DNA from: Pseudomonas sp. GM48
GTDB lineage: Bacteria > Pseudomonadota > Gammaproteobacteria > Pseudomonadales > Pseudomonadaceae
DNA: 64,000 nucleotides
Assembly: GCF_000282335.1 (NCBI RefSeq)
Contig: NZ_AKJM01000117.1
Span: forward strand, 1 to 64,000
Direction of reading: 5' to 3'
Shown: positions 25,062 to 33,631 of the stretch, in pieces
Layout of the letters: every line of letters starts with the position of its first letter
Numbering within the stretch: the first letter of the stretch is position 1
The notes under the pieces: generated by a model
Database searches by the model: none
What the model was told of the DNA's origin: nothing
The model's input: only the letters and a program-made list of their open reading frames with translations
Made by a program: the position numbers and the translations under genes

Positions 25062-26872
25062 CAGCGAGAGGTGTCCGGCAGGCGTTGAACCTGGCCGTTG
25101 GCGAACTCGGCCCAGGGCAACTGACGCACGACCCGCTGGCTCTGGCTCATGCCAAGGCTGCCCGATTCACCGTCAATTCGGCTGTCTGGCAGAGACTTGA
25201 GTTGGCCCAGGCGCGGCGCCAGTCGATAGGCATCCACGCCCATCGCATACAGGCGCCCCAGGCTGCCGGCGGCTTGAGGCCATTGGGCGGTGACCTGGCG
25301 GCGCAGTGGATCATTGGCATCCAGCAACCATGGCGTCTCGCAGAAGCGAATGCCATTCATGTCGTTGTACTGGTTGACGTCACCGCTGGCGCTGAATACG
25401 TGAGAGGTGGCGTATACCGGCACATCGCCTGCGTACTGAAAGTTCAGGGTCGGCTTGATCTGCTGGGCCTGCTGCGGTGTTGCGGCCAGGAAAATGAATT
25501 CGATGTCCTGGCGGCGCGACGGCTGGGCGGCTACTTGAGAGCCAACTGTGCTTTGCAGGCTCTTGGCGCGACCTTCGCTCTGGCGCAGCTGGAACATATC
25601 GGCAATTTGCTGGGCCAGCTGGACCGGTTGATCGACGCGTTCGGTGGCAACGATAGTGCCGCCATTGGCTTGCCAATCCTGGCTGAACGCCTTGAGCACG
25701 CGGTCGCCCCATTCGCCTTTCGGCACCATGATGGCTGCCCGGTGCAGGCCGTCGGCGCGAGCGCGGCGCGACACTTCGCGGGCTTCGTCTTCAGCGGCAA
25801 GACCGAACTGGAACAACTGCGCCGGGCCTTGATCACCTTCGCTGTAGTTCAACGCCAGGGTGGTGATCGGCAGTTGCGGGCGAGTGCTCAGCTGTTTGAC
25901 CAGCGGCTTCTCCAGCGGGCCGATGACCAGTTGCACGCCATCGGCCTGGGCCTTGCGGTAGAACTCGTCCATGGAGGTCAGGCGCGAGCTGTCATAAAAC
26001 TCGATGGCAGGTGGTTTCTGCCCGGCCTGTTGGGCCTGGTAGTGAGCGGCCATGAAGCCGTCGCGCAGTGCTTTGCCGACCGAGGCCAATGGGCCGTCCT
26101 GAGGCAGCAGCAGGGCGATTTTGCTCAGGGGCTGGCTGGCCAGTTCCTTGAGCTGGGTCAGTGGCTGCGGCAATTGAATGGCTGCCGGGTGTTTTGGATT
26201 GCGCGAGCGCCAGTTGTCGATGGCCGCTTGTTGCTGTTCCAGGGTGCCGGCGGATTTCACCGCCAGCGCCAGGGACATCCAGCCGCCGAGGTCGTCGGCG
26301 GTGTTTGGCTGCAACTGATCGGTCGGCAGCGAAGCGATCAGGGTCCAGATGGCTTCGTGGTTTTTGCTCGCAGCTTCACCTTTCAGCATCGGGGCGATGA
26401 AAATGCGCTCCCGAGCAGCGGCGAGGGTCTGGCCATCGGCTTCCAGGGCGCGGGCGTGAACAGTGCCGGTGCGGACCTGTTGCTCGACGGGCAGTTCGCT
26501 CAAGCGTTGCATGCTTGGGTGGCTCAGGGCAGTCAGTGCTGCCTTGGGCTGATTGCGGGTCATGGCCAATTCAGCTGCCAGGGTGTTGGCGAAAACCTGC
26601 TGGCCCGGCTTGAGTTGCTCGATGGGCACCTGTTGCAGGATTTGCGCGGACTGGCCGGCATTGCCCTGGTGATAGGCCAGGTCGGCAGCGCTCAAGCGCA
26701 GCAGCGCGGCATCTTCCGGCGATTTGCTTTGGGCGGCCTTCTCAAGCAGCTGCTCGATACTGGCGTCCGGTGTCCGTGGAAGTTCGCCAAGGCTGGAGGA
26801 GGGCGAGCTGGCGCAAGCCGCCAGCAAGGCAGCGAGGCAGAGGGCAGATAACAGCCGCAGGCAAGCGATCAT
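25061..26872 (-). CDS. lpoA: Penicillin-binding protein activator LpoA
   Basis: A 603-residue outer-membrane lipoprotein that activates the peptidoglycan synthase PBP1a from outside. The signal and lipobox LLAAC place the acylated Cys at residue 20. A helical TPR-like N-terminal half (about 40-270) precedes a periplasmic-binding-protein-like half (about 280-600; KIALLLPQDGPLASVGKALRDGFMAA and VVIGPLEKPLV-like segments), as in the Haemophilus and E. coli proteins. The ATG at 26872 follows CAGGAACG. It is first in a minus-strand group with yraN, the SIS gene and dolP, and is divergent from rsmI. Confidence 0.93.
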   Translation of the reverse strand: MIACLRLLSALCLAALLAACASSPSSSLGELPRTPDASIEQLLEKAAQSKSPEDAALLRLSAADLAYHQGNAGQSAQILQQVPIEQLKPGQQVFANTLAAELAMTRNQPKAALTALSHPSMQRLSELPVEQQVRTGTVHARALEADGQTLAAARERIFIAPMLKGEAASKNHEAIWTLIASLPTDQLQPNTADDLGGWMSLALAVKSAGTLEQQQAAIDNWRSRNPKHPAAIQLPQPLTQLKELASQPLSKIALLLPQDGPLASVGKALRDGFMAAHYQAQQAGQKPPAIEFYDSSRLTSMDEFYRKAQADGVQLVIGPLEKPLVKQLSTRPQLPITTLALNYSEGDQGPAQLFQFGLAAEDEAREVSRRARADGLHRAAIMVPKGEWGDRVLKAFSQDWQANGGTIVATERVDQPVQLAQQIADMFQLRQSEGRAKSLQSTVGSQVAAQPSRRQDIEFIFLAATPQQAQQIKPTLNFQYAGDVPVYATSHVFSASGDVNQYNDMNGIRFCETPWLLDANDPLRRQVTAQWPQAAGSLGRLYAMGVDAYRLAPRLGQLKSLPDSRIDGESGSLGMSQSQRVVRQLPWAEFANGQVQRLPDTSR

Positions 26873-27082
26873 GTAAGCGTTCCTGATACTCGATCAAATT
26901 AGCGTGGAATTGTACCCAAGCACTGGCCGGGGCGCGATGTTACTGGCGTGAATCAATCAATTTAGCTGGTGTAAATGTTGCGCCAGTGCGCAAACGGTCG
27001 CCGAAGCCGCGTTTGGTTGCGCGTATCGTGAGTCTCGCTACGCGCTACAATGGCGACTTTTACCGATGATGAGGTGTGCGCT

Positions 27083-27955
27083 TTGACTGCTCCAGGTGCT
27101 TTGAATTCCGCTGCTGGCTCGCTTTATGTGGTGGCGACGCCCATCGGCAACCTGGATGACATCAGTGCGCGGGCGCTGAAGATTCTGCGGGAAGTGGCCT
27201 TGATCGCCGCGGAAGACACCCGCCATTCCCAGCGCTTGATGCAACACTTCGGCATTTCGACGCCGTTGGCGGCCTGCCATGAACACAACGAGCGGGATGA
27301 AGGTAGTCGCTTTATCACTCGTCTGCTTGCCGGTGACAACGTGGCGCTGATCTCCGATGCCGGGACGCCGCTGATTTCCGATCCGGGTTACCACCTGGTG
27401 CGGCAGGCCCGGGCTGCGGGTATCAATGTGGTGCCGGTTCCGGGGGCCTGCGCGTTGATTGCCGCGTTATCGGCGGCGGGGCTGCCTTCCGACCGTTTCA
27501 TTTTCGAAGGTTTTCTCCCGGCCAAGGCTGTGGGGCGGCGAGCGCGCCTCGAGCAGGTAAAGGAAGAGCCGCGCACCTTGATCTTCTATGAGGCGCCGCA
27601 TCGCATCCTTGAATGCCTGCAAGACATGGAGCTGGTGTTCGGCCCGGAGCGTCTGGCGCTACTTGCGCGTGAGCTGACCAAGACGTTTGAAACCCTCAAG
27701 GGGTTGCCGCTGGCCGAGCTGCGCGAGTTTGTCGAGTCGGACAGCAATCAGCAGCGCGGCGAGTGCGTGGTGTTGGTGGCGGGCTGGTCTGCGCCCGAGG
27801 AGGAGGGCGCTGTCAGCAGTGAGGCAATGCGCATCCTCAACCTGTTGCTCGAAGAAATGCCGCTCAAGCGTGCGGCGGCATTGGCGGCGCAAATCACCGG
27901 CGAGCGAAAGAATGTGCTGTACCAGATTGCGCTGGATAAACAGAAAGGGGAGTAA
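27083..27955 (+). CDS. rsmI: 16S rRNA (cytidine1402-2'-O)-methyltransferase RsmI
   Basis: A 290-residue SAM-dependent methyltransferase of the tetrapyrrole-methylase fold that modifies C1402 in the decoding centre. RsmH, encoded 1.2 kb downstream, modifies the same nucleotide. Family motifs are VVATPIGNLDDIS (about 17-28), AEDTRHSQRL, ISDAGTPLISDPGY and VPVPGACALIAALSAAGLP. I chose the TTG at 27083 because GAGGTG precedes it at six bases and the protein then has normal length. An in-frame ATG at 27050 has no ribosome site, and a GTG at 27074 lies within that ribosome site. Confidence 0.93.
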   Translation: MTAPGALNSAAGSLYVVATPIGNLDDISARALKILREVALIAAEDTRHSQRLMQHFGISTPLAACHEHNERDEGSRFITRLLAGDNVALISDAGTPLISDPGYHLVRQARAAGINVVPVPGACALIAALSAAGLPSDRFIFEGFLPAKAVGRRARLEQVKEEPRTLIFYEAPHRILECLQDMELVFGPERLALLARELTKTFETLKGLPLAELREFVESDSNQQRGECVVLVAGWSAPEEEGAVSSEAMRILNLLLEEMPLKRAAALAAQITGERKNVLYQIALDKQKGE

Positions 27956-28028
27956 AACCCGACGTACCGGCGCACTCAAAGGCGCTTAGCGCTTGTTCTT
28001 CGGGCGCTCTGCCGGTAACCTTCGCGGT

Positions 28029-28385
28029 GGAGAGTCGATCGGACAGTCGCTGCCCTCTATGAAAATTAGGGGGGGGAGGAAAGTCCGGGCTCCATAGGGC
28101 GAAGTGCCAGGTAATGCCTGGGAGGCGTGAGCCTACGGAAAGTGCCACAGAAAATAACCGCCTAAGCGCTTCGGCGCCGGTAAGGGTGAAAAGGTGCGGT
28201 AAGAGCGCACCGCACGTCTGGCAACAGTTCGTGGCTAGGTAAACCCCACTTGGAGCAAGACCAAATAGGGTCCCAAGGCGTGGCCCGCGCTGGGACCGGG
28301 TAGGTTGCTAAAGATGTCCAGTGATGGCCATCGTAGACGAATGACTGTTCAAGACAGAACCCGGCTTACAGATCGACTCTCCACC
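28029..28385 (+). ncRNA. rnpB: RNase P RNA (bacterial class A)
   Basis: The catalytic RNA that trims the 5' ends of tRNA precursors. The ends pair with each other (GGAGAGTCGATC near 28029 and GATCGACTCTCC near 28371-28382), forming helix P1. The universally conserved GAGGAAAGTCCGGGCTCC is at about 28076, and the CR-V side AGACAGAACCCGGCTTA at about 28354. The ACAGAAAATAACCGCC segment near 28147 is also typical. A run of T follows immediately (28386-28392) as terminator. Its place between rsmI and mraZ is the usual one in Pseudomonas. Confidence 0.97.
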
Positions 28386-28392
28386 TTTTTTT

Positions 28393-28635
28393 CCCTCTGC
28401 TTCAATCATTGAGCAAGGGGAATGGTGATAGCAATTTCCCTCCTTGCACATTCATCCGCAGAACCTCTTTTGTAATACCAAAAAAATCTTACTCTTAATA
28501 AATTACTTTAACTTCCGAACGCAGCCTTCTGTGCTGATTCAAGTTATCGGGCAGTTTCATCTGCCAGATTCCCGTTGCTCCTCCTTTAATGCTCCTAAAT
28601 CTCAGTTCTGTAAGGGTTTTCCTTTAACCCGCGCC
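28393..28635. other. AT-rich spacer between rnpB and the mraZ promoter, no gene seen
   Basis: About 240 bases with much lower GC than the rest of the window, including stretches such as AAAAAAATCTTACTC and AATAAATTACTTTAAC. A weak imperfect hairpin may form at 28412-28446 (GCAAGGGGAA with TTTCCCTCCTTGC). No open frame here has a ribosome site or familiar product. It may be an upstream activating (UP-like) region for the dcw promoter. Confidence 0.6.
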
Positions 28636-28665
28636 TTGACGGTGTGGTGGGCGCATTCCTATAGT
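28636..28665 (+). promoter_or_regulatory. Sigma70-like promoter of the mraZ/dcw cluster
   Basis: TTGACG (28636-28641) and TATAGT (28660-28665) are separated by 18 bases. It lies directly upstream of the repeated MraZ boxes and 75 bases before the mraZ start. Confidence 0.75.
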
Positions 28666-28671
28666 GTGCAC

Positions 28672-28698
28672 AAGTGGCGGAAAGTGGCATGAAGTGGG
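28672..28698 (+). promoter_or_regulatory. MraZ-binding repeats (three AAGTGG boxes, 10-bp spacing)
   Basis: AAGTGG occurs at 28672, 28682 and 28692, exactly one helical turn apart, just downstream of the -10 element. MraZ proteins bind TGGG-type direct repeats spaced in this way upstream of their own gene. A bound MraZ here would block the promoter. Confidence 0.72.
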
Positions 28699-28739
28699 TT
28701 TTTTGAACTCAAAACGCTAAAATTTGGAGAAACGCTGAC

Positions 28740-29195
28740 GTGTTTCGCGGAGCCAACGCTATCAGTCTCGATGCAAAGGGCCGTCTCGCTATGCCGAGCC
28801 GGTACCGTGACGAGCTCGTTTCGCGTAGTTCCGGTCAATTGATCGTAACAATTGATGCCGTTGATCCTTGTTTGTGTGTTTACCCGCTCGATGAGTGGGA
28901 AATTATTGAAACCAAACTGCGCGCACTGCCTTCGCTTCGCGAAGAGAACCGCCGCCTGCAACGTTTACTGATTGGTAATGCCGTCGACCTCGAGCTCGAT
29001 GGCAGTGGTCGTTTTCTGGTTCCGCCGCGTCTTCGTGAATATGCCAAGTTGGATAAGCACGCGATGTTGGTAGGCCAACTGAACAAGTTCCAATTGTGGG
29101 ACGAGGATGCCTGGAACGCGGTTTCTGCCGCTGACCTGGCTGCTATTCAACAACCGGGCGCGATGCCTGATGAACTGCGTGATTTGATCCTGTGA
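28740..29195 (+). CDS. mraZ: Transcriptional regulator MraZ
   Basis: A 151-residue DNA-binding protein with two AbrB/SpoVT-like domains (N-terminal MFRGANAISLDAKGRLAMPSRYRDEL; second repeat around ELDGSGRFLVPPRLREYAKLDK). It forms a ring and represses its own promoter and the cell division and wall cluster behind it. The start is GTG at 28740, with GGAGAA at good distance. The stop overlaps the rsmH start by four bases. Confidence 0.96.
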   Translation: MFRGANAISLDAKGRLAMPSRYRDELVSRSSGQLIVTIDAVDPCLCVYPLDEWEIIETKLRALPSLREENRRLQRLLIGNAVDLELDGSGRFLVPPRLREYAKLDKHAMLVGQLNKFQLWDEDAWNAVSAADLAAIQQPGAMPDELRDLIL

Positions 29196-30139
29196 CTATT
29201 GATAGCGGCTTTAACCACATCACCGTACTGCTTGACGAAGCCGTCGAGGCTCTCGCCGTACGCCCTGATGGCTGCTATCTGGACGGCACGTTCGGGCGCG
29301 GCGGGCACAGCCGGCTGATCCTCAGCCAGCTCGGTCCTGATGGTCGGTTGCTCGGATTCGATAAAGATCCACAAGCGATTGCCACCGGGCAGACGCTAGC
29401 GGCCGAAGACGGCCGCTTTGTCGTTGTGCAGCGCAGCTTTGCCGAGCTCGGTGCCGAAGTGGCCGAGCGCGGCATGAACGGCAAGGTCAGCGGTGTGTTG
29501 CTCGATCTGGGCGTGTCTTCGCCGCAGCTTGACGATCCTGAGCGCGGTTTCAGTTTCCTCAATGACGGTCCGCTCGACATGCGCATGGATCCGTCCCGCG
29601 GAATCAGCGCTGCCGAATTCGTCAACACCGCACCCGTGGAAGAAATCGCCCGGGTGTTCAAGGAATACGGCGAAGAGCGCTTCTCCGGTCGCATGGCCCG
29701 TGCCGTGGTCGAACGTCGCGACATCAAGCCATTCGAGCGCACCGGTGATCTGGCGGAAGTCCTGAAAGTCGCCAACCCGGCGTGGGAAAAGGGCAAGAAC
29801 CCTGCAACCCGTGCATTCCAGGGGTTGCGTATTCACGTCAACAACGAACTGGGTGATCTGGAAACCGGCCTCGAAGCCGCGCTGGATTGCCTGGAAGTGG
29901 GCGGTCGCCTGGTGGTGATCAGCTTCCACTCGCTGGAAGACCGTATCGTCAAACTGTTCATGCGCAAACTGGTGAAAGGCGAAGCCGACAACCTGCCGCG
30001 CAACCTGCCGGTTCGGCATGTCGCCTTCGAACCGAAAATCAAAGTCCATGGCAAAGCGCAGACGGCCTCCGACGCCGAACTCAAAGCCAACCCACGTTCC
30101 CGTAGCGCTGTCATGCGTGTGGCGGAGAAGCTGCGGTGA
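29192..30139 (+). CDS. rsmH: 16S rRNA (cytosine1402-N4)-methyltransferase RsmH
   Basis: A 315-residue SAM-dependent methyltransferase (formerly MraW) acting on the same nucleotide as RsmI. The SAM loop is DGTFGRGGHS (about 31-40), with GVLLDLGVSSPQLD and the C-terminal VISFHSLEDRIVK motif. The length is normal. It starts with a GTG inside the end of mraZ (overlap four bases), showing translational coupling. Confidence 0.97.
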   Translation: MTIDSGFNHITVLLDEAVEALAVRPDGCYLDGTFGRGGHSRLILSQLGPDGRLLGFDKDPQAIATGQTLAAEDGRFVVVQRSFAELGAEVAERGMNGKVSGVLLDLGVSSPQLDDPERGFSFLNDGPLDMRMDPSRGISAAEFVNTAPVEEIARVFKEYGEERFSGRMARAVVERRDIKPFERTGDLAEVLKVANPAWEKGKNPATRAFQGLRIHVNNELGDLETGLEAALDCLEVGGRLVVISFHSLEDRIVKLFMRKLVKGEADNLPRNLPVRHVAFEPKIKVHGKAQTASDAELKANPRSRSAVMRVAEKLR

Positions 30140-30429
30140 GCAAGCTTTTCGCCAAGCCACTGCCCGGCGGAAGCTTCTTCATGCTGCTGCTGTTTGTCGG
30201 CGTGCTCGTGTCAGCCATCGGCGTGTCTTACAGCGCGCACTGGAATCGCCAGTTGCTGAACTCGCTGTACAGCGAGTTGAGCGTGCGCGACAAGGCACAG
30301 GCCGAGTGGGGCCGGTTGATTCTGGAACAGAGCACCTGGACGGCCCACAGTCGTATCGAAGTGCTGGCTTCCGAACAATTGAAAATGCACATCCCTGGTG
30401 CCGCTGACGTGAAGATGGTGGCGCCATGA
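30136..30429 (+). CDS. ftsL: Cell division protein FtsL
   Basis: A 97-residue bitopic divisome protein: a short cytoplasmic start, one membrane helix (about 12-33, GSFFMLLLFVGVLVSAIGVSY), then a periplasmic coiled coil (RQLLNSLYSELSVRDKAQAEWGRLILEQSTW). It forms FtsQLB, which activates the FtsWI synthase. The start is a GTG overlapping the rsmH stop by four bases; its own stop overlaps ftsI in the same way. Confidence 0.95.
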   Translation: MSKLFAKPLPGGSFFMLLLFVGVLVSAIGVSYSAHWNRQLLNSLYSELSVRDKAQAEWGRLILEQSTWTAHSRIEVLASEQLKMHIPGAADVKMVAP

Positions 30430-32168
30430 TGAAACTCGAAGGCGCTCTCTTTCCGTGGCGGTTCCGCGTGGTGCTGGGGTTACTTGGCATCATGGTGGCC
30501 GCGATTGCCTGGCGCATCATCGACCTGCAAGTGGTCGACCGTGACTTCCTTAAAGGTCAGGGCGATGCGCGCAGCGTTCGTCATATTCCGATTCCCGCTC
30601 ACCGTGGTCTGATCACCGACCGTAACGGCGAGCCTTTGGCGGTCAGTACCCCGGTGACTACGCTGTGGGCCAACGCCAAGGAAATGCAGCTGGAAAAAGA
30701 CAAGTGGCCAGCACTGGCCGCCGCGCTGGGACAAGATCCCAAAGCCCTGACCGAGCGTCTTGAGGCCCAGGCCAACAAAGAATTCATTTACCTGGTGCGC
30801 GGGCTGACGCCTGAGCAGGGTCAGGCCGTGCTTGACCTGAAAGTACCAGGCGTCTACGGCATCGAAGAGTTCCGGCGTTTTTATCCTGCCGGTGAGGTCA
30901 CCGCCCACATGGTCGGGTTTACCGACATCGACGATCACGGTCGCGAAGGCGTCGAACTGGCCTACGACGAATGGCTGGCCGGGGTCCCCGGCAAGCGTCA
31001 GGTGATCAAGGACCGGCGCGGCCGGCTGATCAAGGATGTCCAGGTCACCAAAAACGCCAAGGCCGGCAAGCCCTTGGCGTTGTCCATTGACCTGCGCCTG
31101 CAATACCTGGCCAACCGTGAATTGCGCAACGCGATCATCGAGAACGGCGCCAAGGCCGGCAGCCTGGTGATCATGGACGTGAAGACCGGCGAGATCCTCG
31201 CGATGGTCAACCAGCCGACCTACAACCCGAACAACCGTCGCAACCTGCAACCGGCGATGATGCGTAACCGCGCGATGATCGACGTGTTCGAACCGGGTTC
31301 GACCATGAAAGCGATTTCCATGAGCGCCGCGATTGAAACCGGGCGCTGGAAGCCGAGCGATACCGTCGAGGTGTATCCGGGCAGCTTGCAGATTGGTAAA
31401 TACACCATCAAGGACGTCTCCAAGACCGAAGGCCCGGTGCTCGACCTGACCGGCATTCTGATCAACTCCAGTAACGTCGGGATGAGCAAGGTCGCGTTCG
31501 ATATCGGCGGTGAAACCATTTTCCGTCTGGCGCAGAAGGTCGGGCTCGGCCAGGACACTGGCCTGGGCTTCCCGGGCGAGCGCGTCGGCAACCTGCCGAA
31601 CTACCGCGAATGGCGCAAGGCAGAAACCGCCACGCTGTCCTACGGCTACGGTATTTCCGTGACGGCGATCCAGTTGGTCCACGCCTTCTCGGCCCTGGCC
31701 AACAACGGTCGTCTCGCGCCGCTGACCCTGATCAAGACCGACAAGGCACCGCAAACCACTCAGGTGTTGCCGGAAGCTGTCGCGAAAACCATGCAAGGCA
31801 TGCTGCAGCAAGTGATCGAGGCCCCGCGCGGTGTGTTCCGTGCGCAGGTGCCGGCGTATCACGTGGGCGGCAAGTCGGGTACTGCACGTAAAACGTCGGT
31901 CGGCACCAAGGGATACGCCGAGAACTCGTACCGCTCGCTGTTCGCCGGTTTCGGCCCGATGAGCGATCCGCGCTACGCCATCGTAGTGGTGATCGATGAG
32001 CCGACCAAGGCCGGTTACTTCGGCGGCCTGGTTTCCGCGCCGGTGTTCAGTCGCGTGATGTCGGGCACCCTGCGCCTGATGAACATTACGCCGGACAACC
32101 TGCCACCCACTCAACAAGCGAACGCAACACCGGTCGTTCCGCTGAAAGCTAATGGAGGGCGCGGCTGA
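30426..32168 (+). CDS. ftsI: Septal peptidoglycan transpeptidase FtsI (PBP3)
   Basis: A 580-residue class B penicillin-binding protein that cross-links septal peptidoglycan. It has one N-terminal membrane helix (about 16-36), a pedestal domain and the transpeptidase domain. The domain shows all three motifs: STMK (Ser292, Lys295), SSN (348-350) and KSGT (483-486). Numbering agrees within two residues with the P. aeruginosa enzyme, the main target of anti-pseudomonal cephalosporins and aztreonam. Two adjacent ATG codons (30426, 30429) can serve as start. It overlaps ftsL by four bases and murE by one. Confidence 0.97.
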   Translation: MMKLEGALFPWRFRVVLGLLGIMVAAIAWRIIDLQVVDRDFLKGQGDARSVRHIPIPAHRGLITDRNGEPLAVSTPVTTLWANAKEMQLEKDKWPALAAALGQDPKALTERLEAQANKEFIYLVRGLTPEQGQAVLDLKVPGVYGIEEFRRFYPAGEVTAHMVGFTDIDDHGREGVELAYDEWLAGVPGKRQVIKDRRGRLIKDVQVTKNAKAGKPLALSIDLRLQYLANRELRNAIIENGAKAGSLVIMDVKTGEILAMVNQPTYNPNNRRNLQPAMMRNRAMIDVFEPGSTMKAISMSAAIETGRWKPSDTVEVYPGSLQIGKYTIKDVSKTEGPVLDLTGILINSSNVGMSKVAFDIGGETIFRLAQKVGLGQDTGLGFPGERVGNLPNYREWRKAETATLSYGYGISVTAIQLVHAFSALANNGRLAPLTLIKTDKAPQTTQVLPEAVAKTMQGMLQQVIEAPRGVFRAQVPAYHVGGKSGTARKTSVGTKGYAENSYRSLFAGFGPMSDPRYAIVVVIDEPTKAGYFGGLVSAPVFSRVMSGTLRLMNITPDNLPPTQQANATPVVPLKANGGRG

Positions 32169-33631
32169 TGTCTCTGAGCCTGAACAAGATATTCCCTCAC
32201 GCCGGTCACGATCTGCTGATTCGCGAACTTGCCCTGGACAGCCGCAATGTGCGCGCGGGCGATCTGTTCCTTGCCGTGCCGGGCGGGAAATTCGATGGGC
32301 GCGCGCATATCGCTGACGCCTTGCAGCGCGGCGCTGCAGCGGTGGCCTATGAAGTAGAAGGCGCCACGGTCCTGCCGATCACTGAAGTGCCGCTGATTCC
32401 GGTCAAAGGTCTGGCGGCCCAGCTGTCGGACATCGCCGGGCGTTTTTATGGCGAGCCGAGCCATCACCTGAACCTGGTTGGCGTGACCGGCACCAACGGC
32501 AAGACCAGCGTGACCCAATTGGTCGCCCAGGCACTGGACCTGCTCGGCCAGCACTGCGGCCTGGTCGGCACCCTCGGTTCCGGTTTCTACGGCGCACTGG
32601 AAAGCGGCCTGCACACCACGCCGAACCCGATTGCCGTGCAAGCGACCCTGGCGGACCTGAAAAAGGCCGGGGCCAAAGCCGTGGCGATGGAGGTTTCTTC
32701 CCATGGCCTGGACCAGGGCCGCGTGACCGCCTTGGCCTTCGATGTGGCGGTGATGACCAATCTGTCCCGTGATCACCTGGATTACCACGGCACCATGCAG
32801 GCTTACGGCGAAGCCAAGGCCCAGTTGTTTGCCTGGAATGATTTGAAATGCCGCGTGGTCAATCTCGACGACGAGTTCGGTCGGCAACTGGCCGCCGACA
32901 AGCGCGAGTCGCGACTGATCACCTATAGCCTGGAAGATTCCAGCGCCTACCTGTATTGCCGCCAGGCGCAATTCGACGACGAAGGCGTGCGCGCCACCTT
33001 GGTTACGCCCCAGGGCGAGCATCACTTGCGCAGCACTTTGCTCGGTCGCTTCAACCTGAGCAATGTCCTGGCGGCGGTCGGTGCGTTGCTCGGTCTGGAT
33101 TACGCCCTGGACGAAATCCTCAAGGTGCTGCCGAAGCTCGAAGGCCCTGCCGGGCGCATGCAGCGTCTGGGCGGTGGCTCGCAGCCGCTGGTGGTGGTCG
33201 ACTACGCCCACACCCCGGATGCGCTGGAAAAAGTACTGCTGGCCCTGCGTCCACACGCCAAGGGCCGGTTGTTGTGCCTGTTCGGTTGTGGCGGTGACCG
33301 CGATCGCGGCAAGCGTCCGTTGATGGCCGAAGTGGTCGAGCGCCTGGCCGATGGCGTGCTGGTGACCGATGACAACCCGCGTACGGAAGACCCGTCAGTG
33401 ATTTTCGATGACATCCGTGCCGGTTTCACGGCTGTGGATAAAGTGGCGTTCGTTGCCGGTCGCGGTCAGGCGATTGCCCGGTTGATCGCCAGCGCATCGG
33501 TGGACGACGTGATTGTCCTGGCTGGCAAAGGTCACGAGGACTATCAGGAAATCAACGGCGAGCGTCATGCCTTCTCCGATCTGGTCGAGGCCGATCATGC
33601 CTTGACCGCGTGGGAGGTGGCCCATGCTTAA
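32168..33631 (+). CDS. murE: UDP-MurNAc-L-Ala-D-Glu:meso-diaminopimelate ligase MurE
   Basis: A 487-residue Mur ligase adding the third residue of the stem peptide. The ATP loop is VTGTNGKT (106-113). DNPR at 402-405 is the signature of enzymes that take meso-diaminopimelate rather than lysine, as expected for a Gram-negative wall. It has the usual three-domain length. The ATG shares one base with the ftsI stop, and the end overlaps murF by eight bases. Confidence 0.97.
   Translation: MSLSLNKIFPHAGHDLLIRELALDSRNVRAGDLFLAVPGGKFDGRAHIADALQRGAAAVAYEVEGATVLPITEVPLIPVKGLAAQLSDIAGRFYGEPSHHLNLVGVTGTNGKTSVTQLVAQALDLLGQHCGLVGTLGSGFYGALESGLHTTPNPIAVQATLADLKKAGAKAVAMEVSSHGLDQGRVTALAFDVAVMTNLSRDHLDYHGTMQAYGEAKAQLFAWNDLKCRVVNLDDEFGRQLAADKRESRLITYSLEDSSAYLYCRQAQFDDEGVRATLVTPQGEHHLRSTLLGRFNLSNVLAAVGALLGLDYALDEILKVLPKLEGPAGRMQRLGGGSQPLVVVDYAHTPDALEKVLLALRPHAKGRLLCLFGCGGDRDRGKRPLMAEVVERLADGVLVTDDNPRTEDPSVIFDDIRAGFTAVDKVAFVAGRGQAIARLIASASVDDVIVLAGKGHEDYQEINGERHAFSDLVEADHALTAWEVAHA

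Noticed and set aside
25046..26851. 601-residue open frame opposite lpoA
   Set aside because: It is the antisense shadow of lpoA, which has a signal peptide, lipobox and conserved synteny. The shadow has no recognisable domain.
28444..28692. 82-residue open frame between rnpB and mraZ
   Set aside because: It runs through the dcw promoter and the MraZ boxes, has no ribosome site, and its codon use reflects the AT-rich spacer.
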